Shown: positions 22,391-32,583, counted from the first letter of the stretch. The stretch: DNA of 64,000 bases from JABCYV01 sp963696025 (GCA_963696025.1 CAVOII010000010.1:186001-250000), one strand, 5' to 3'. A program made the numbers and translations. Notes: generated by a model from the sequence alone, not told the origin.

Positions 22391-22475
22391 CGAGCAAATA
22401 TTTCGGCCTGGACTTGGGGTCTGGGAGGCGAAGAGAACGCGCCAGGTCCTCCGTTTCAGTTCGTAATAATCATAT

Positions 22476-22731
22476 ATGCATGATGTGGCGTACCTCTCGG
22501 CGCTATCGGCGCTTGCGGGATCCTCGGTCGGCGGTCTGACATCGGGCATTACGACTGGGCTGAGCGTACGTAACCAAGCGCGGGCCGGCCGGCTCGTCCC
22601 ACGAACACTCGCAGCGAGACGACCTCTACAAGGATTTCATCGTGGCGGCGTCGAAAGCCTATGGCGATGCCATGCTGACCAACGAGCCACAGATGCGGGA
22701 CCTCTTTGGGAATGTGCGTCGCAACGCCTGA
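22476..22731 (+). pseudogene. Broken small membrane-protein gene
   Basis: One frame encodes a hydrophobic start (AYLSALSALAGSSVGGLTSG). After a shift near 22,590 another frame continues with HEHSQRDDLYKDFIVAASKA before stopping at 22,731. The two parts read like one protein with a TM helix and a helical tail, now frameshifted and truncated. Function unknown. Confidence 0.5.
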
Positions 22732-22849
22732 GTGAGATTAGCAACTTTTTCCTACGGATGTTTTCCGCAGAAGAGTTTAGGCTGTAAGGGAGGAGCATCG
22801 GTCGACCGATGCCATCATCCGAGCGCAGTTTCAATCCCGGGAGACATCT

Positions 22850-25234
22850 GTGGCTGCCACAACTGAAGTCCTGACGCCCCTTTTGCCCGAGGAACTGAGT
22901 AAGATGGATGCTTATTGGCGAGCTTGCAATTATTTGTCGGCGGGCATGATTTATCTTCGCGCGAACCCTCTTCTTCGCGAACCACTGAAGCCTGAGCACA
23001 TTAAGAATAGGCTGCTTGGTCATTGGGGCTCCGATCCCGGCCAATCCTTGATTTGGGTTCATCTGAACCGGCTCATCAAAAAGTACGACTTGAATGTCAT
23101 CTACATCTCCGGCCCGGGTCATGGTGCGCCAGCCACGCTCGCCAACTGCTATCTCGAAGGTCACTACTCCGAGATTTATCCGGACAAGAGCCGCAATGAA
23201 GCGGGCATGCTCAAGTTCTTCCGACAGTTCTCGTTTCCTGGAGGAATTGGCTCGCATTGCACCCCGGAGACGCCCGGTTCGATCCACGAAGGCGGTGAAC
23301 TTGGGTACTCCATCTCGCATGCGTATGGAGCCGTGTTCGACAATCCTGATCTGATCGTCACCGTCGTAGTCGGTGACGGCGAGGCGGAAACCGGTCCACT
23401 TGCGACGTCGTGGCATTCGAACAAATTCTTGAATCCCATTCGCGATGGCGCCGTCCTGCCCGTGCTGCACCTCAACGGCTACAAGATCGCAAATCCCACC
23501 ATCCTGGCGCGCATCCCGCATGAAGAATTGGAGGCGCTGCTAACCGGGTACGGTTACAAGCCTTACCTCGTCGAAGGTAACGACCCGTTCGCGATGCATC
23601 AGAAAATGGCTTCCACTCTGGAGCAATGCATCATCGAGATTCGTTCTCTCCAGCGACACGCCCGCTCAATGGGCGACACCACGCGTCCGCGCTGGCCCAT
23701 GATCGTGCTTCGTTCCCCAAAAGGATGGACTGGACCGAAAGAGGTAGACGGCCACAAGGTGGAAGACTTTTGGCGCGCGCACCAAGTCCCAGTGCTTGAC
23801 CCAGTTACGAATAAGCACAGTCTAAAAATCGTCGAAGCCTGGATGCGCAGCTACAAGCCCGAAGAACTCTTCGACGCCGAAGGAGCTCTCATACCAGACC
23901 TTCAGGAACTTGCGCCGTCAGGCGCACGTCGCATCTCGGCCAACCCGCATGCGAATGGCGGTCTGCTGCGCAAAGAGCTCGATCTGCCAGACTTTCGCAG
24001 TTATGCCGTAAAACTGAAGGCACCGGGTGCGATTTATGCTCCACCGACCGACGTGCTCGCGCACTTTCTTGCGGATGTGATGCGCCGCAACATGAATTCT
24101 TTCCGTGTCTTCGGACCGGATGAGACAGCCTCGAACAGACTCTCGGCTATCTACGCCGCTTCGAAGAAGACATGGCTTGCCGAATACAAGCCGGAAGATG
24201 CCGACGGCGGCGAGCTCGACGTCTCCGGGCGTGTCATGGAGATGCTCAGCGAGCACACGCTCGAAGGCTGGTTCGAAGGCTACGTTCTCACCGGCCGCCA
24301 CGGCTTTTTCTCCACCTACGAGGCCTTCGTGCACGTGATCGATTCGATGTTCAACCAGCACGCTAAATGGCTTGAGAAGTCGAAGAAAGAACTCGACTGG
24401 CGTGCACCCGTGCCGTCAATCAACATCCTCATAACCTCTCTTGTCTGGCGGCAAGACCACAACGGCTTTACCCATCAAGATCCAGGATTCCTTGACGTAG
24501 TTACCAACAAGAGCGCTGATGTGGTCCGCATCTATTTGCCACCCGACGCGAACAGCCTGCTGAGCGTGGCGGACCATTGTCTCCGCTCACGCGACTACGT
24601 TAACGTCATTGTGGCGGACAAACAGGACCACCTTCAGTACCTCAGCATGGAAGATGCCGTAACCCACTGTACGAAGGGCATTGGTATCTGGGACTGGGCT
24701 TCCACAGACGATGGCGCGGAGCCCGATGTGGTTCTGACTTGTGCGGGCGACATCGCAACCATGGAGTCACTCGCTGCCGTTGCGATTCTGAAGGAGCACT
24801 TTCCCGATTTGAAGATCCGCTTCGTCAACGTCGTCGACCTCTTCCGCCTCATGCCGGAGACCGAGCACCCGCATGGCTTGTCCGATCGCGACTTCGATTC
24901 TCTTTTTACCACCGATAAGCCTGTGATCTTTAATTTCCATTCTTATGCCGCCCTCATCCACAAACTCAGCTACCGCCGCAAGAATCATGACAACATTCAT
25001 GTTCGTGGATACAAGGAAAAGGGCAACATCAACACACCACTCGAACTCGCCATTCTCAACCAGGTCGATCGTTTTAACCTAGCTATCGATGTGATCGACC
25101 GCGTTCCGCGCCTCCGACCCACCGGAGCACATGTCAAAGAATGGCTGAAGGACCAGATTATCGAGAGCATCAATTACGCTCACGCCGAAGGCATCGATAA
25201 AGAGGAGATTCGCAACTGGAAATGGCCGGGGTAG
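22850..25234 (+). CDS. xfp: Xylulose-5-phosphate/fructose-6-phosphate phosphoketolase
   Basis: 794 residues, the normal length. It is a thiamine-diphosphate enzyme that cleaves xylulose-5-P or fructose-6-P with phosphate to acetyl-phosphate. Visible motifs: HWGSDPGQ, SGPGHGAPA, the TPP site VVGDGEAETGPLATSWHSNK, and QDHNGFTHQDPGF. It starts at a GTG with CGGGAGA upstream. Acetate kinase overlaps its 3' end by 13 bp, so the pair would convert acetyl-P to acetate and ATP, a fermentative or overflow route. Confidence 0.96.
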   Translation: MAATTEVLTPLLPEELSKMDAYWRACNYLSAGMIYLRANPLLREPLKPEHIKNRLLGHWGSDPGQSLIWVHLNRLIKKYDLNVIYISGPGHGAPATLANCYLEGHYSEIYPDKSRNEAGMLKFFRQFSFPGGIGSHCTPETPGSIHEGGELGYSISHAYGAVFDNPDLIVTVVVGDGEAETGPLATSWHSNKFLNPIRDGAVLPVLHLNGYKIANPTILARIPHEELEALLTGYGYKPYLVEGNDPFAMHQKMASTLEQCIIEIRSLQRHARSMGDTTRPRWPMIVLRSPKGWTGPKEVDGHKVEDFWRAHQVPVLDPVTNKHSLKIVEAWMRSYKPEELFDAEGALIPDLQELAPSGARRISANPHANGGLLRKELDLPDFRSYAVKLKAPGAIYAPPTDVLAHFLADVMRRNMNSFRVFGPDETASNRLSAIYAASKKTWLAEYKPEDADGGELDVSGRVMEMLSEHTLEGWFEGYVLTGRHGFFSTYEAFVHVIDSMFNQHAKWLEKSKKELDWRAPVPSINILITSLVWRQDHNGFTHQDPGFLDVVTNKSADVVRIYLPPDANSLLSVADHCLRSRDYVNVIVADKQDHLQYLSMEDAVTHCTKGIGIWDWASTDDGAEPDVVLTCAGDIATMESLAAVAILKEHFPDLKIRFVNVVDLFRLMPETEHPHGLSDRDFDSLFTTDKPVIFNFHSYAALIHKLSYRRKNHDNIHVRGYKEKGNINTPLELAILNQVDRFNLAIDVIDRVPRLRPTGAHVKEWLKDQIIESINYAHAEGIDKEEIRNWKWPG

Positions 25235-26378
25235 GCATCGTGGAAACACAGGCCGGAAAAGACGAGTTAATCCTCGTACTTAACAGCGGTTCATCTTCGC
25301 TCAAGTTCGGCATCTACAGCCGTGGTGCGAGCGACGAAGAGCCGCTCTTGAGCGGAAGCGCCGATGGCATTGGACGCAGCAACGGCGAATTACACATTCG
25401 GCTCTTCCAACGGAAAATCGCTTGTGCAGCGCGAGAGTATCCTCGCGTCGCAAAGCGATGCTCTCGCTGCTCTCGCTGCAGCAATCCGTGAGCACCTCAA
25501 CGCAACGCCTATTGCTGTAGGCCATCGCGTCGTGCATCGTGGCCCAAGCCTCCGCACACACCAACTCATCACACCACAGGTCCTCGACCAACTACGCTCC
25601 GCCACACATTTCGCCCCGCTCCATATCCCTCAGGCGCTGGCGCTCATCGCGTCTGCACAGTCGATCTTTCCTTCGGCGGTACACTACGCCTGCTTCGACG
25701 ACGCTTTTCACCGTACCATGCCGGAGGTAGCGTCTCATCTCCCCCTTCCGCAACGCAACTTCGACGCAGGGATTCGACGCTATGGTTTCCACGGTCTCTC
25801 CTACGAGTCGCTCGTGCATCACTTCGGCGACCAGCTTCCAAAGCGAGCCATCTTCGCACATCTCGGTAATGGAGCAAGCCTCTGTGCTCTTCGCAACGGA
25901 GTATCGGTCGATACCACTACGGGCCTTACTCCTACCGGCGGCATCCCTATGAGTACGCGTTCCGGCGATCTTGACCCTGGTGTCTTCGTCTATCTTCTGC
26001 GGAATGAGAAGCTCAGTGCCGACGAGCTCGAAGATCTGCTCAACCATCAGAGCGGCCTCTTCGCTCTTTCTTCCGGTGAGAGTGATGTGAAGGGCGCTGG
26101 AAGAGCGCGTCCGCTCCAACGACCCACACGCCACTCTAGCGCTGAATGTGTTTGCTGTCTCCCTGCGGAAGGCAATCGGTGCATACATTGCTCTCCTCGG
26201 CGGTGTGGACCTTCTCGTGTTTACCGGCGGCATCGGAGAGCACAGCGATTACGTTCGGTCCGCAGCTACCGCCGGCCTCGAATTTCTCCTTCCAGCAGAC
26301 AAGATTAGGATTGTCCCCACACAGGAAGAACAACAGATCGCGCGCCACTGTCGAACAATGATGATGCAACAACGATAA
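25222..26378 (+). pseudogene. ackA: Acetate kinase with two frameshifts
   Basis: Three frames in series cover a whole acetate kinase. Frame 1 gives the phosphate-binding start LILVLNSGSSSLKFGIYS. Frame 2 gives VGHRVVHRG, FDDAFHRTMPEVA, YGFHGLSYESL, FAHLGNGASLCA and GIPMSTRSGDLDPG. Frame 3 gives VFTGGIGEHSDYVR to the end. Joining them needs removal of one base near 25,400 and one in the GGG at about 26,092. All key residues are present apart from the shifts, so this is either very recent decay or sequencing error. It overlaps phosphoketolase by 13 bp; a GTG at 25,240 is an alternative start. Confidence 0.85.
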
Positions 26379-26786
26379 CAAGCCTTCATGGGGTTGCCAT
26401 TTTCTGCAACTAGATCAAGTTATCGAAAGAGGGACTGACACAGAGGCTGAGAGCGTGCAGATCGATGTGTGTGCCATAACCCGGAAATTAATTTTGGTGT
26501 TCGTCATCGCAACCACTCTTCGCACCACCGCCCCAGTTACCTATGCGTGCGCACGGACAGCAAGAGTAATCTAATGAGGCCTGAATGAGTTGTCAGTTGG
26601 TGATCGAGTATCAACAACACAAGAATGAAGCCAACAAAAGCACACTGGCTGATTCCTTTAGATGAATCATTGCGATGAGCAGCGAGCGCACGACGCTAGC
26701 ACATGCGCAACCTGAGAACAAACAAATCCCACTAGCCGTCCAGAATCGCCGGAAGCCATTTGCCGTGGGGCGGTTCACCAGTGCCA
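26379..26786. other. Intergenic region, nothing recognised
   Basis: 408 bp between convergent ackA and the truncated P-type ATPase. Small ORFs here have no protein-like features, and no strong terminator or operator was seen. Confidence 0.6.
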
Positions 26787-27965
26787 TCAAAGCAGAGCGT
26801 GTCGGCGATAAAACCAGGACTTAACGGCTTGCACGAGAAAGAGATAGGTCACCGCAAGAAACGCGATCGCGACTAGCAGTGATAGGGGAGGCGGGGTAAA
26901 CCGCAGTAAGCTTCCGATGGCCGTGTACGGCAGCACAGTCGCGACAGCAACAACAGCCAACACGCTTATCAACAACGGCCTACTGGGCCTGCTCCTGAGA
27001 GGGTTGGCTGCCGTCCGGATCACAAATACCACGAGCGTCTGCGTCGCCAGGGACTCCACGAACCATCCGGTATGGAAAAGCGACTCGTTTGTGGAAGCAC
27101 GGAACACCCAGAGCAGCCCCCCAAAAGTGATGAAATCATAGATTGAGCTGATCGGACCGATGATCATCATGAACTGCCGGATGAATCCAATCTGCCATCG
27201 CTTGGGCCGTTGTACCATGGCAGGATCAACGTTGTCGCTGGGGATGCTGACCTGCGAAACATCGTAAAGAAAATTGTTCAGCAGTATTTGGCTAGGGAGC
27301 ATCGGCAGGAAGGGCAGGAAGAGTGATGCCGCGGCCATGCTGAACATATTGCCGAAATTCGAGCTGGTGCCCATGATGATGTACTTCATGATGTTGGCAA
27401 AGGACCGCCGACCCTCGAGTATTCCATCGTTCACAACCGCAAGATCCTTTTCCAGGAGGATGATCTTGGCAGCGTCCTTGGCCACGTTCACGCCTCGGGC
27501 GTCCGCTGGCACAAGGTCTCCTGCCTTGAGCCGGAGGATATCTCCCGGGACCAGCTGGGCTATCGGCAGTTCCTGTTCTCGTCCATCCCGCATCACGGTA
27601 CCCGTTATGGCAATCTGCTTCCGAATCTCCTCCACCGCGTGTCGAGCCTGGAACTCCATCAAGAAATTCAGGAGCACGCTGAACAGTACGATCGCGATGA
27701 TGATCAGCCCGCCGACGTGCTCTCCGAGTGCAAGAGATACGCTGCTGGCAACGACGAGGATGAGGACGAGGGGATTGGCGAAGAAACCGAACAAACTGAG
27801 CAGTGCCGCGAAGCGAGACTCTTGGACTAGGCTGTTTGGGCCATAAAGACGCAATCGCCGGCTGGCCTCTTCGGTCGTCAGCCCTGCCGGAGTTGCCTGT
27901 AGTAGTTGGAACAGTTCCTGCAGCGGCCGATCCCAGAAGCCCTCAAGACTTGTCCGTCTTCCCAT
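26787..27965 (-). pseudogene. P-type ATPase with catalytic domain deleted in frame (MgtA/CtpF-like)
   Basis: 392 residues against about 900 for the family. The N-terminus is normal: a cation-ATPase N domain (LQATPAGLTTEEASRRLRLY), TM1-2 and the actuator start (LVPGDILRLKAGDLVPADAR). It then jumps directly to the hinge after the P domain (GVNVAKDAAKIILLEKDL) and a complete C-terminal membrane domain. The TGES loop, the DKTGT phosphorylation site and the ATP-binding domain, about 500 residues, are absent, yet the frame is preserved. It cannot pump. It could be a relic or a catalytically dead membrane protein. The closest relatives look like Mg2+ or Ca2+-type P-ATPases. Confidence 0.85.
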
Positions 27966-28594
27966 CCTAGCCCCTCCAGTAACTGCCCATTATCCTATGA
28001 GAGCGCTGCTCACCAACTCACTCCTGAAAGTATCTGCGAGGTTGGCGCAGCTATTTTGGCTTCTGCGAAACGCCCGATGAGCTGATGTACTTGACCCGCT
28101 AGGTCCGATTGACGACTGCGGGCAGCGATGTGGCGGCAATGGAAAACACCACGCCGTCGCCGCGCCGATCTGTTGTCGCTGGGGGTCCGTCCGCGACTCG
28201 CCAATAGCACGGCTGGCAGTGGACGTGGCCCTTGGTACCTGGCTCGGGCCAAGGCCGTCTCTGTTGGGCTTTCCAATGCTTACTTCAAATCGCTTGGACT
28301 TCCGACGTTGATGGATGGCTGTTTAGCGCAACCAACTCGAACCGCCGTGTACGGACCCGTACGCACGGTGGTGTGGCAGGGGGTCGGCGGGCGGCCGCCG
28401 CCCCTATGCCAATCAAAGGGGCTAACCGAGATTCCGCGCGAGCGACAGGAGCTCGCGTCGGTCACTTGTTCACCCCGTAGTAGGCTACTTTCATTTTGAG
28501 ACGGCGGCCAAAGATCCCGGAGTAGTCTAGACTGTCTGGTTGTCAAAAGCGGCGTGTCTGCCCGCGCGGCGCAGGTGTCTTAGGAGAAGCCGTC
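27966..28594. other. Decay zone upstream of the ATPase remnant
   Basis: Region between the truncated ATPase and the PPOX pseudogene. Apart from the group II intron fragment there is no gene I can support. Confidence 0.55.
28105..28430 (+). mobile_element. Group II intron reverse transcriptase/maturase C-terminal fragment
   Basis: The frame beginning RRLRAAMWRQWKTPRRRR and continuing GPWYLARAKAVSVGLSNAYF then KSLGLPTL matches the maturase X-domain/C-terminal part of bacterial group II intron proteins. Just downstream, GAACCGCCGTGTACGGACCC and GTACGCACGGTGGTGTG resemble the RNA segment that follows such ORFs. The reverse transcriptase domain, with its YADD box, is absent, so this is a 5'-truncated intron relic. 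Confidence 0.65.
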
Positions 28595-28875
28595 ATGCGA
28601 ATCATCGCAATATCCCAACAAGAATGCAGTGACCTGTTGAAACGCCTATATATCGGAAGGCTGGCATGTTCCCTGGAGAACCAACCGTAAATCGTACCTG
28701 TTTGCTTTTCGTATGAGCCTGACTGCATCTACATCTTTTCAACTCGCGGCAAGAAGATTAAGTGGATGCGGCATAAACCCCAAGGTTCTGTCTGCAAGCC
28801 GACGAAATAGGAAATCGGTCGAACTGGTTCAGCGTAATAGTGACTGGAACCTACTTGGAACTGCGTGAGCCGTGA
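28595..28875 (+). pseudogene. PPOX/FMN-binding family gene with stop and frameshift
   Basis: The frame from ATG 28,595 reads ECSDLLKRLYIGRLACSLEN then QP and a TAA at 28,688. Reading past the stop continues the family pattern (VPVCFSYEPDCIYIFSTRG, KIKWMRHKP). After a one-base shift near 28,800 it reads ADEIGNRSNWFSVIVTGTYL to a stop at 28,875. This is the layout of small pyridoxamine-phosphate-oxidase-like flavin or F420-binding proteins. Two lesions make it inactive. Confidence 0.7.
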
Positions 28876-29495
28876 ATAGCCTACTTTTTCCTTTGATCCG
28901 TTAGATTCTGAGCTGCGGGAATGCTATTGTCCTTCTTCCGTTTGTGATGCCAGCACCCTGCGATAGCACATCTGCCAACGGAGCGCTTCTTCCCATCCAG
29001 AAATTGCCTATCTAAACCAAAAACAGGCAGATTTTCTTAAAACGCATACGATTCCCTCACCTAGGGCAACTTCTTCTTAGCGAAGGGAACCGCATACGCG
29101 GCGGGAGGATTGTGCGAAATTGCTGTCGAAGCTTTGCGGAAGTACTCCAAAGCTCCGTCCTTGTTGCCTAGCGTTTCCCGTAATCTGGCCAATCACGCAC
29201 CGGATGAATGCTTCCAACCCTACCAGTCAAGGCTAGATTCGAGGGTAAATCCATCCGACCGCCCAAAGCCATCCTTCGTCAGCTGGACAATGCCGTAGAA
29301 CGTCCGAACAAAAGCTGGTTCACGCTGGAAAACCTCCTCCGAGATGGGATGAACTCGAAGAGATGGCTACGCGCAGTAAACGACTTTCTATGGATCTGCG
29401 ACGTCTATCAGGGTCACGTTTGGGCTGCCAAGCACATCTCGACTTCGATACTAAATACATGACGACATCTACCGGATGATCGTTCGAGTGCGGCC
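28876..29495. other. Intergenic region, nothing recognised
   Basis: 620 bp between the PPOX pseudogene and the metal ATPase stop. Short ORFs on the plus strand have no recognisable family; one near 29,208-29,462 could be a further gene remnant. Confidence 0.5.
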
Positions 29496-31463
29496 TCAGA
29501 AGTCCTGCAAATCGTCGGTCGGCAGCGCCACCCGCACGGCGTTTAGCACTGCGAATAAGTCGATGAACTCCTGCGCGATCGCTCCGCCAATCGGCGGCAA
29601 GTAGCCCGTCGCGGCCGCAATCATCCCCACAGTGCTCGCCAGCATGCCTCCCAGCGCGCTTTGCAGCGCGATTCGTCGCATTCGTCGGCCGATGTGCATC
29701 AGTTCGTCGACCTTTCCGAGAGACGGTTCCAGGATCACTGCATCCGCCGCCTTTGTAATAATGTCGTTCTGTGATCCAAATGCCACGCCCACCGTCGCCG
29801 CCGCCAATGCGGGCGCATCGTTAATGCCGTCTCCGACGAAAAGTGTTTTCGCCTTGGCGGTCTCCTGTTTCACGATCGTCACTTTCTCTTCCGGACTCTT
29901 TCCCGCACAGACTTCACTGATTCCGACACTATTCGCCAAATACTGCACCTCGGACTCTCGATCGCCTGAAACCAGCATCACTTTGCGAACTCCGTGCCGT
30001 GGCTTCAAATGCTGAATGAACAAGCGGCTGTCGCTTCGCGGCGCATCGTGGAATCGCATCGTCGCCGCGTAGCGTTCGTCGATAAACACCACGCACTCCA
30101 AACCACTGCTCATCACGGGCAAAACTGCGCGCACCTCTTCCGCTTGCTTCCTTCCTGTTATGCGCATGGTGTGCCCCTCGACGGTCCCGCGCAGCCCTTC
30201 TCCCGGCGCCTCGCTCAATTCGGTTACCCCCAAGATCTTCGTCTCCTGCTTTTCCGCTTCGCCGACAATCGCTCCAGCCAACGGATGCTTCGAATAGTGC
30301 TCCAGACTGGCTGCCAATCGCAGCACATCTTGCCTCTCAAATCCTTCGGCGCAAATGATTTCTGTGAGCGTCGGCCGTCCGTACGTCAGCGTGCCCGTCT
30401 TGTCGAAGATCAGTGTCTGACACGAATCGATCTGCTCCAGTACCATCGGATTCTTGATGATGATCGCGCGCCGTGCCGCTACGGAAATCGCCCCGATGAT
30501 CGCTGTGGGAATCGCCAGCAGCAAAGGGCACGGCGTCGCCACCACCACCACAGCCAGGAAGCGATACATATCTCCGCTTATGAGCCCGGCGATCCCAGCC
30601 AGAATCAGCGCGACTGGTGTGTACCATGCGCCCAGTTGATCGCCCAGCCGCCGCAAACGTGGGCGCTGCTGCTCGGTTGATTGCATCACCTCCATGATCC
30701 GCGCGTATCGCGAATCGACGGCCAGCTTTTCGGCGCGGATGACCAGCGCCGCGTCGCCGTTGATTGCTCCGGAAATCACCTGCGATCCAGCCATTTTCGA
30801 GATTTCGTAAGGCTCGCCGGTCAAATACGCCTCGTCCATTTTTCCGCGGCCTTCGATCACTACACCGTCCACCGGGCAAATTTCGTGCGGTAGCATTATC
30901 AACACGTCGCCGATTCGAATCTCTTCCAACTTCACGTCCGTCGCGCCATTCGCTCCTCGACGGTGCGCGACGCCTGGCATTCGCCGCGCCAGCGCGTCCA
31001 GCACCGACGATGCCCGAGCCGTTGCAAATTCTTCCAGCGCCGTGCCGCCTGAAAGCATCAGCACCACGATGGCCGCTACCAAGTACTGCCCCAGCGTCAC
31101 AGCTGTGAGAATCGACACTCCCGCGAGCAGGTCCGATCCGAATTCCCGTTTGACCAGCTTTTTCAGCAGATCGAAAACCAGCGGCGTTCCACCAATCAGC
31201 AGCGCGACAACCAGGGGAGCCAATGCAACTCGAAGCGGCGCATGTGTCCCATAGCGCAGCACCAGATGCGACACTATTGCCATGATCGTGATCCCCGCGA
31301 TATAGGTCTCTATGGGAAGCCTGGAATGGGACTTACGAGCCGCAGTGTTATCAACAGTTACGCCTTTCCGGCTAGCAGGCTCGATTCCCGGACGAGGGCC
31401 AGGACTACTGGTGTAGACGTTTGTCAATGGCTCAGAAGTCGCTCCTATGCGGTGTGCGCTCAT
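29496..31463 (-). CDS. Heavy-metal-type P-type ATPase (TPCP motif)
   Basis: 655 residues from the ATG at 31,463. The frame is open 100 codons further, but that part lies wholly inside the radical SAM gene and is low in protein character. There is no N-terminal HMA domain. Paired TM helices occur near residues 45-95 and 120-150; actuator TGEP in YLTGEPYEIS; ion-binding helix VVVATPCPLLLAIP; phosphorylation site DKTGTLT; HP signature HYSKHPLAGA; hinge GDGINDAPALAAA. TPCP places it among atypical P1B exporters (the Ni/Fe-type P1B-5 class shares it), but the metal is not certain. It overlaps the radical SAM gene by 32 bp, so they are coupled. Confidence 0.9.
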   Translation of the reverse strand: MSAHRIGATSEPLTNVYTSSPGPRPGIEPASRKGVTVDNTAARKSHSRLPIETYIAGITIMAIVSHLVLRYGTHAPLRVALAPLVVALLIGGTPLVFDLLKKLVKREFGSDLLAGVSILTAVTLGQYLVAAIVVLMLSGGTALEEFATARASSVLDALARRMPGVAHRRGANGATDVKLEEIRIGDVLIMLPHEICPVDGVVIEGRGKMDEAYLTGEPYEISKMAGSQVISGAINGDAALVIRAEKLAVDSRYARIMEVMQSTEQQRPRLRRLGDQLGAWYTPVALILAGIAGLISGDMYRFLAVVVVATPCPLLLAIPTAIIGAISVAARRAIIIKNPMVLEQIDSCQTLIFDKTGTLTYGRPTLTEIICAEGFERQDVLRLAASLEHYSKHPLAGAIVGEAEKQETKILGVTELSEAPGEGLRGTVEGHTMRITGRKQAEEVRAVLPVMSSGLECVVFIDERYAATMRFHDAPRSDSRLFIQHLKPRHGVRKVMLVSGDRESEVQYLANSVGISEVCAGKSPEEKVTIVKQETAKAKTLFVGDGINDAPALAAATVGVAFGSQNDIITKAADAVILEPSLGKVDELMHIGRRMRRIALQSALGGMLASTVGMIAAATGYLPPIGGAIAQEFIDLFAVLNAVRVALPTDDLQDF

Positions 31464-32583
31464 CAGCAACCACGTGGCGATACCCATCGATTGGCGGTTG
31501 GTAGGGACACAGTGGATCACTTTCCAAGGCATCGCCCGTGCGCGCGAAGGCCCGTGCGCGGGATCCACCGCAAACGAAGCTGAATTCACATTTTCCACAC
31601 TTTCCCTGGAACTGCGCCGGTGAATGCAGCGCTTGAAAGAGTGGTGCCTGCCGGTACGTGTCCATGAGAGAACCGGTTCGTACGTTGCCGCAGCGCAGGG
31701 GTAAGAAACCCGAAGGATAAATCTCGCCTTGATGGGAAACGAAGACGATCCCGTGGCCGTCACGAACTTGGAGACCCTGGTAAACCGAACTTCTCTTAAT
31801 TTCGGCGGCTGTCCTACCGGAAGCGTGCATTCGGTTCAAGGCGAGGCGCCGGTAAAATGGCGCTTCTGTTGTCTTAACCGCGAACGGTGCTTCCGGCCCG
31901 AGGTCGAGCACCCAGTTCATGATCTCTTCACTGCATTCAGGCGAGACTTCATGCAAGGCCCTGCCGCGTCCGACCGAGATCAGAAAGAACAGGCTCCAGC
32001 GCATTACAGGAAAGGTCTTCAGGAGTTCGTAAATTGCTGGCAAATCATCAGCAGTTTCCTGTGCCACCAGGGTATTGACTTGAACTGGAAGGTTGAGCCG
32101 TCCCGCTTCGCTCGCCACCTCCAACGTCCGGTCGAAGCATCCCGGGATTGCACGTATAGTATCGTGCCGAGCGGCATTGGAGCCGTCGAGGCTCAAGCCA
32201 AGGCTCTGGATGCCGTGCGCCCACAGCAGGCCAAGTGCCTTCTCGGTAAGGGCCTGGGTGACACTCGGTGTTATGGAAACCTGCAGGCCCAATGCGCGGG
32301 CATCATCGATCACTCGGAACAGATCTTTGCGACTGAGTGGGTCCCCGCCGGTAAGAATCAAGTGTGGCAAGGGTTCGCCAAATGCAGCTATCTGGGACAG
32401 CAGGCCCAGGCCTTCTATGGGGGTAAGTTCCAGCGGATCTGGACTAGGCATAGCTTTGGCGCGACAGTGCCGGCATGCCAGCATGCATGCCTGGGTCATT
32501 TCCCAGTACACCAGCATCGGATTCTGGGTGAAGTCGTAACGTTCGGGATTCATTGTGGGCAAAAGTGACTGAGGAATGACCAT
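31432..32583 (-). CDS. Radical SAM/SPASM protein
   Basis: 383 residues from the ATG at 32,583, which has GGAG seven bases upstream (an in-frame TTG lies 30 bp earlier). The 4Fe-4S/SAM site is CMLACRHCRAKA near residue 33, with the SAM-binding GGDPL box (LILTGGDPLSRKDLF). The C-terminal SPASM-like region has Cys in CGKCEFSFVCGGSRARA and DPLCPYQP. This layout is shared with heme-modifying NirJ/AhbD-like and peptide-modifying enzymes; no precursor peptide was seen. A perfect GTGA-N6-TCAC operator lies 67 bp upstream. It is translationally coupled to the metal ATPase. Confidence 0.88.
   Translation of the reverse strand: MVIPQSLLPTMNPERYDFTQNPMLVYWEMTQACMLACRHCRAKAMPSPDPLELTPIEGLGLLSQIAAFGEPLPHLILTGGDPLSRKDLFRVIDDARALGLQVSITPSVTQALTEKALGLLWAHGIQSLGLSLDGSNAARHDTIRAIPGCFDRTLEVASEAGRLNLPVQVNTLVAQETADDLPAIYELLKTFPVMRWSLFFLISVGRGRALHEVSPECSEEIMNWVLDLGPEAPFAVKTTEAPFYRRLALNRMHASGRTAAEIKRSSVYQGLQVRDGHGIVFVSHQGEIYPSGFLPLRCGNVRTGSLMDTYRQAPLFQALHSPAQFQGKCGKCEFSFVCGGSRARAFARTGDALESDPLCPYQPPIDGYRHVVADERTPHRSDF

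Larger units (their letters stand above)
21233..22849. other. Decay zone with gene fragments
   Basis: 1.6 kb without an intact gene between the integrative element and phosphoketolase. It contains the tRNA-fMet fragment, an IS-type transposase fragment, a broken SDR gene and a broken membrane-protein gene, annotated separately. The remaining small ORFs show no recognisable pattern. Confidence 0.7.

Noticed and set aside
31464..31763. Extra 100 N-terminal codons of the metal ATPase
   Set aside because: They lie entirely inside the radical SAM gene in another frame and show no TM helix or metal-binding motif; the ATG at 31,463 suits the family.
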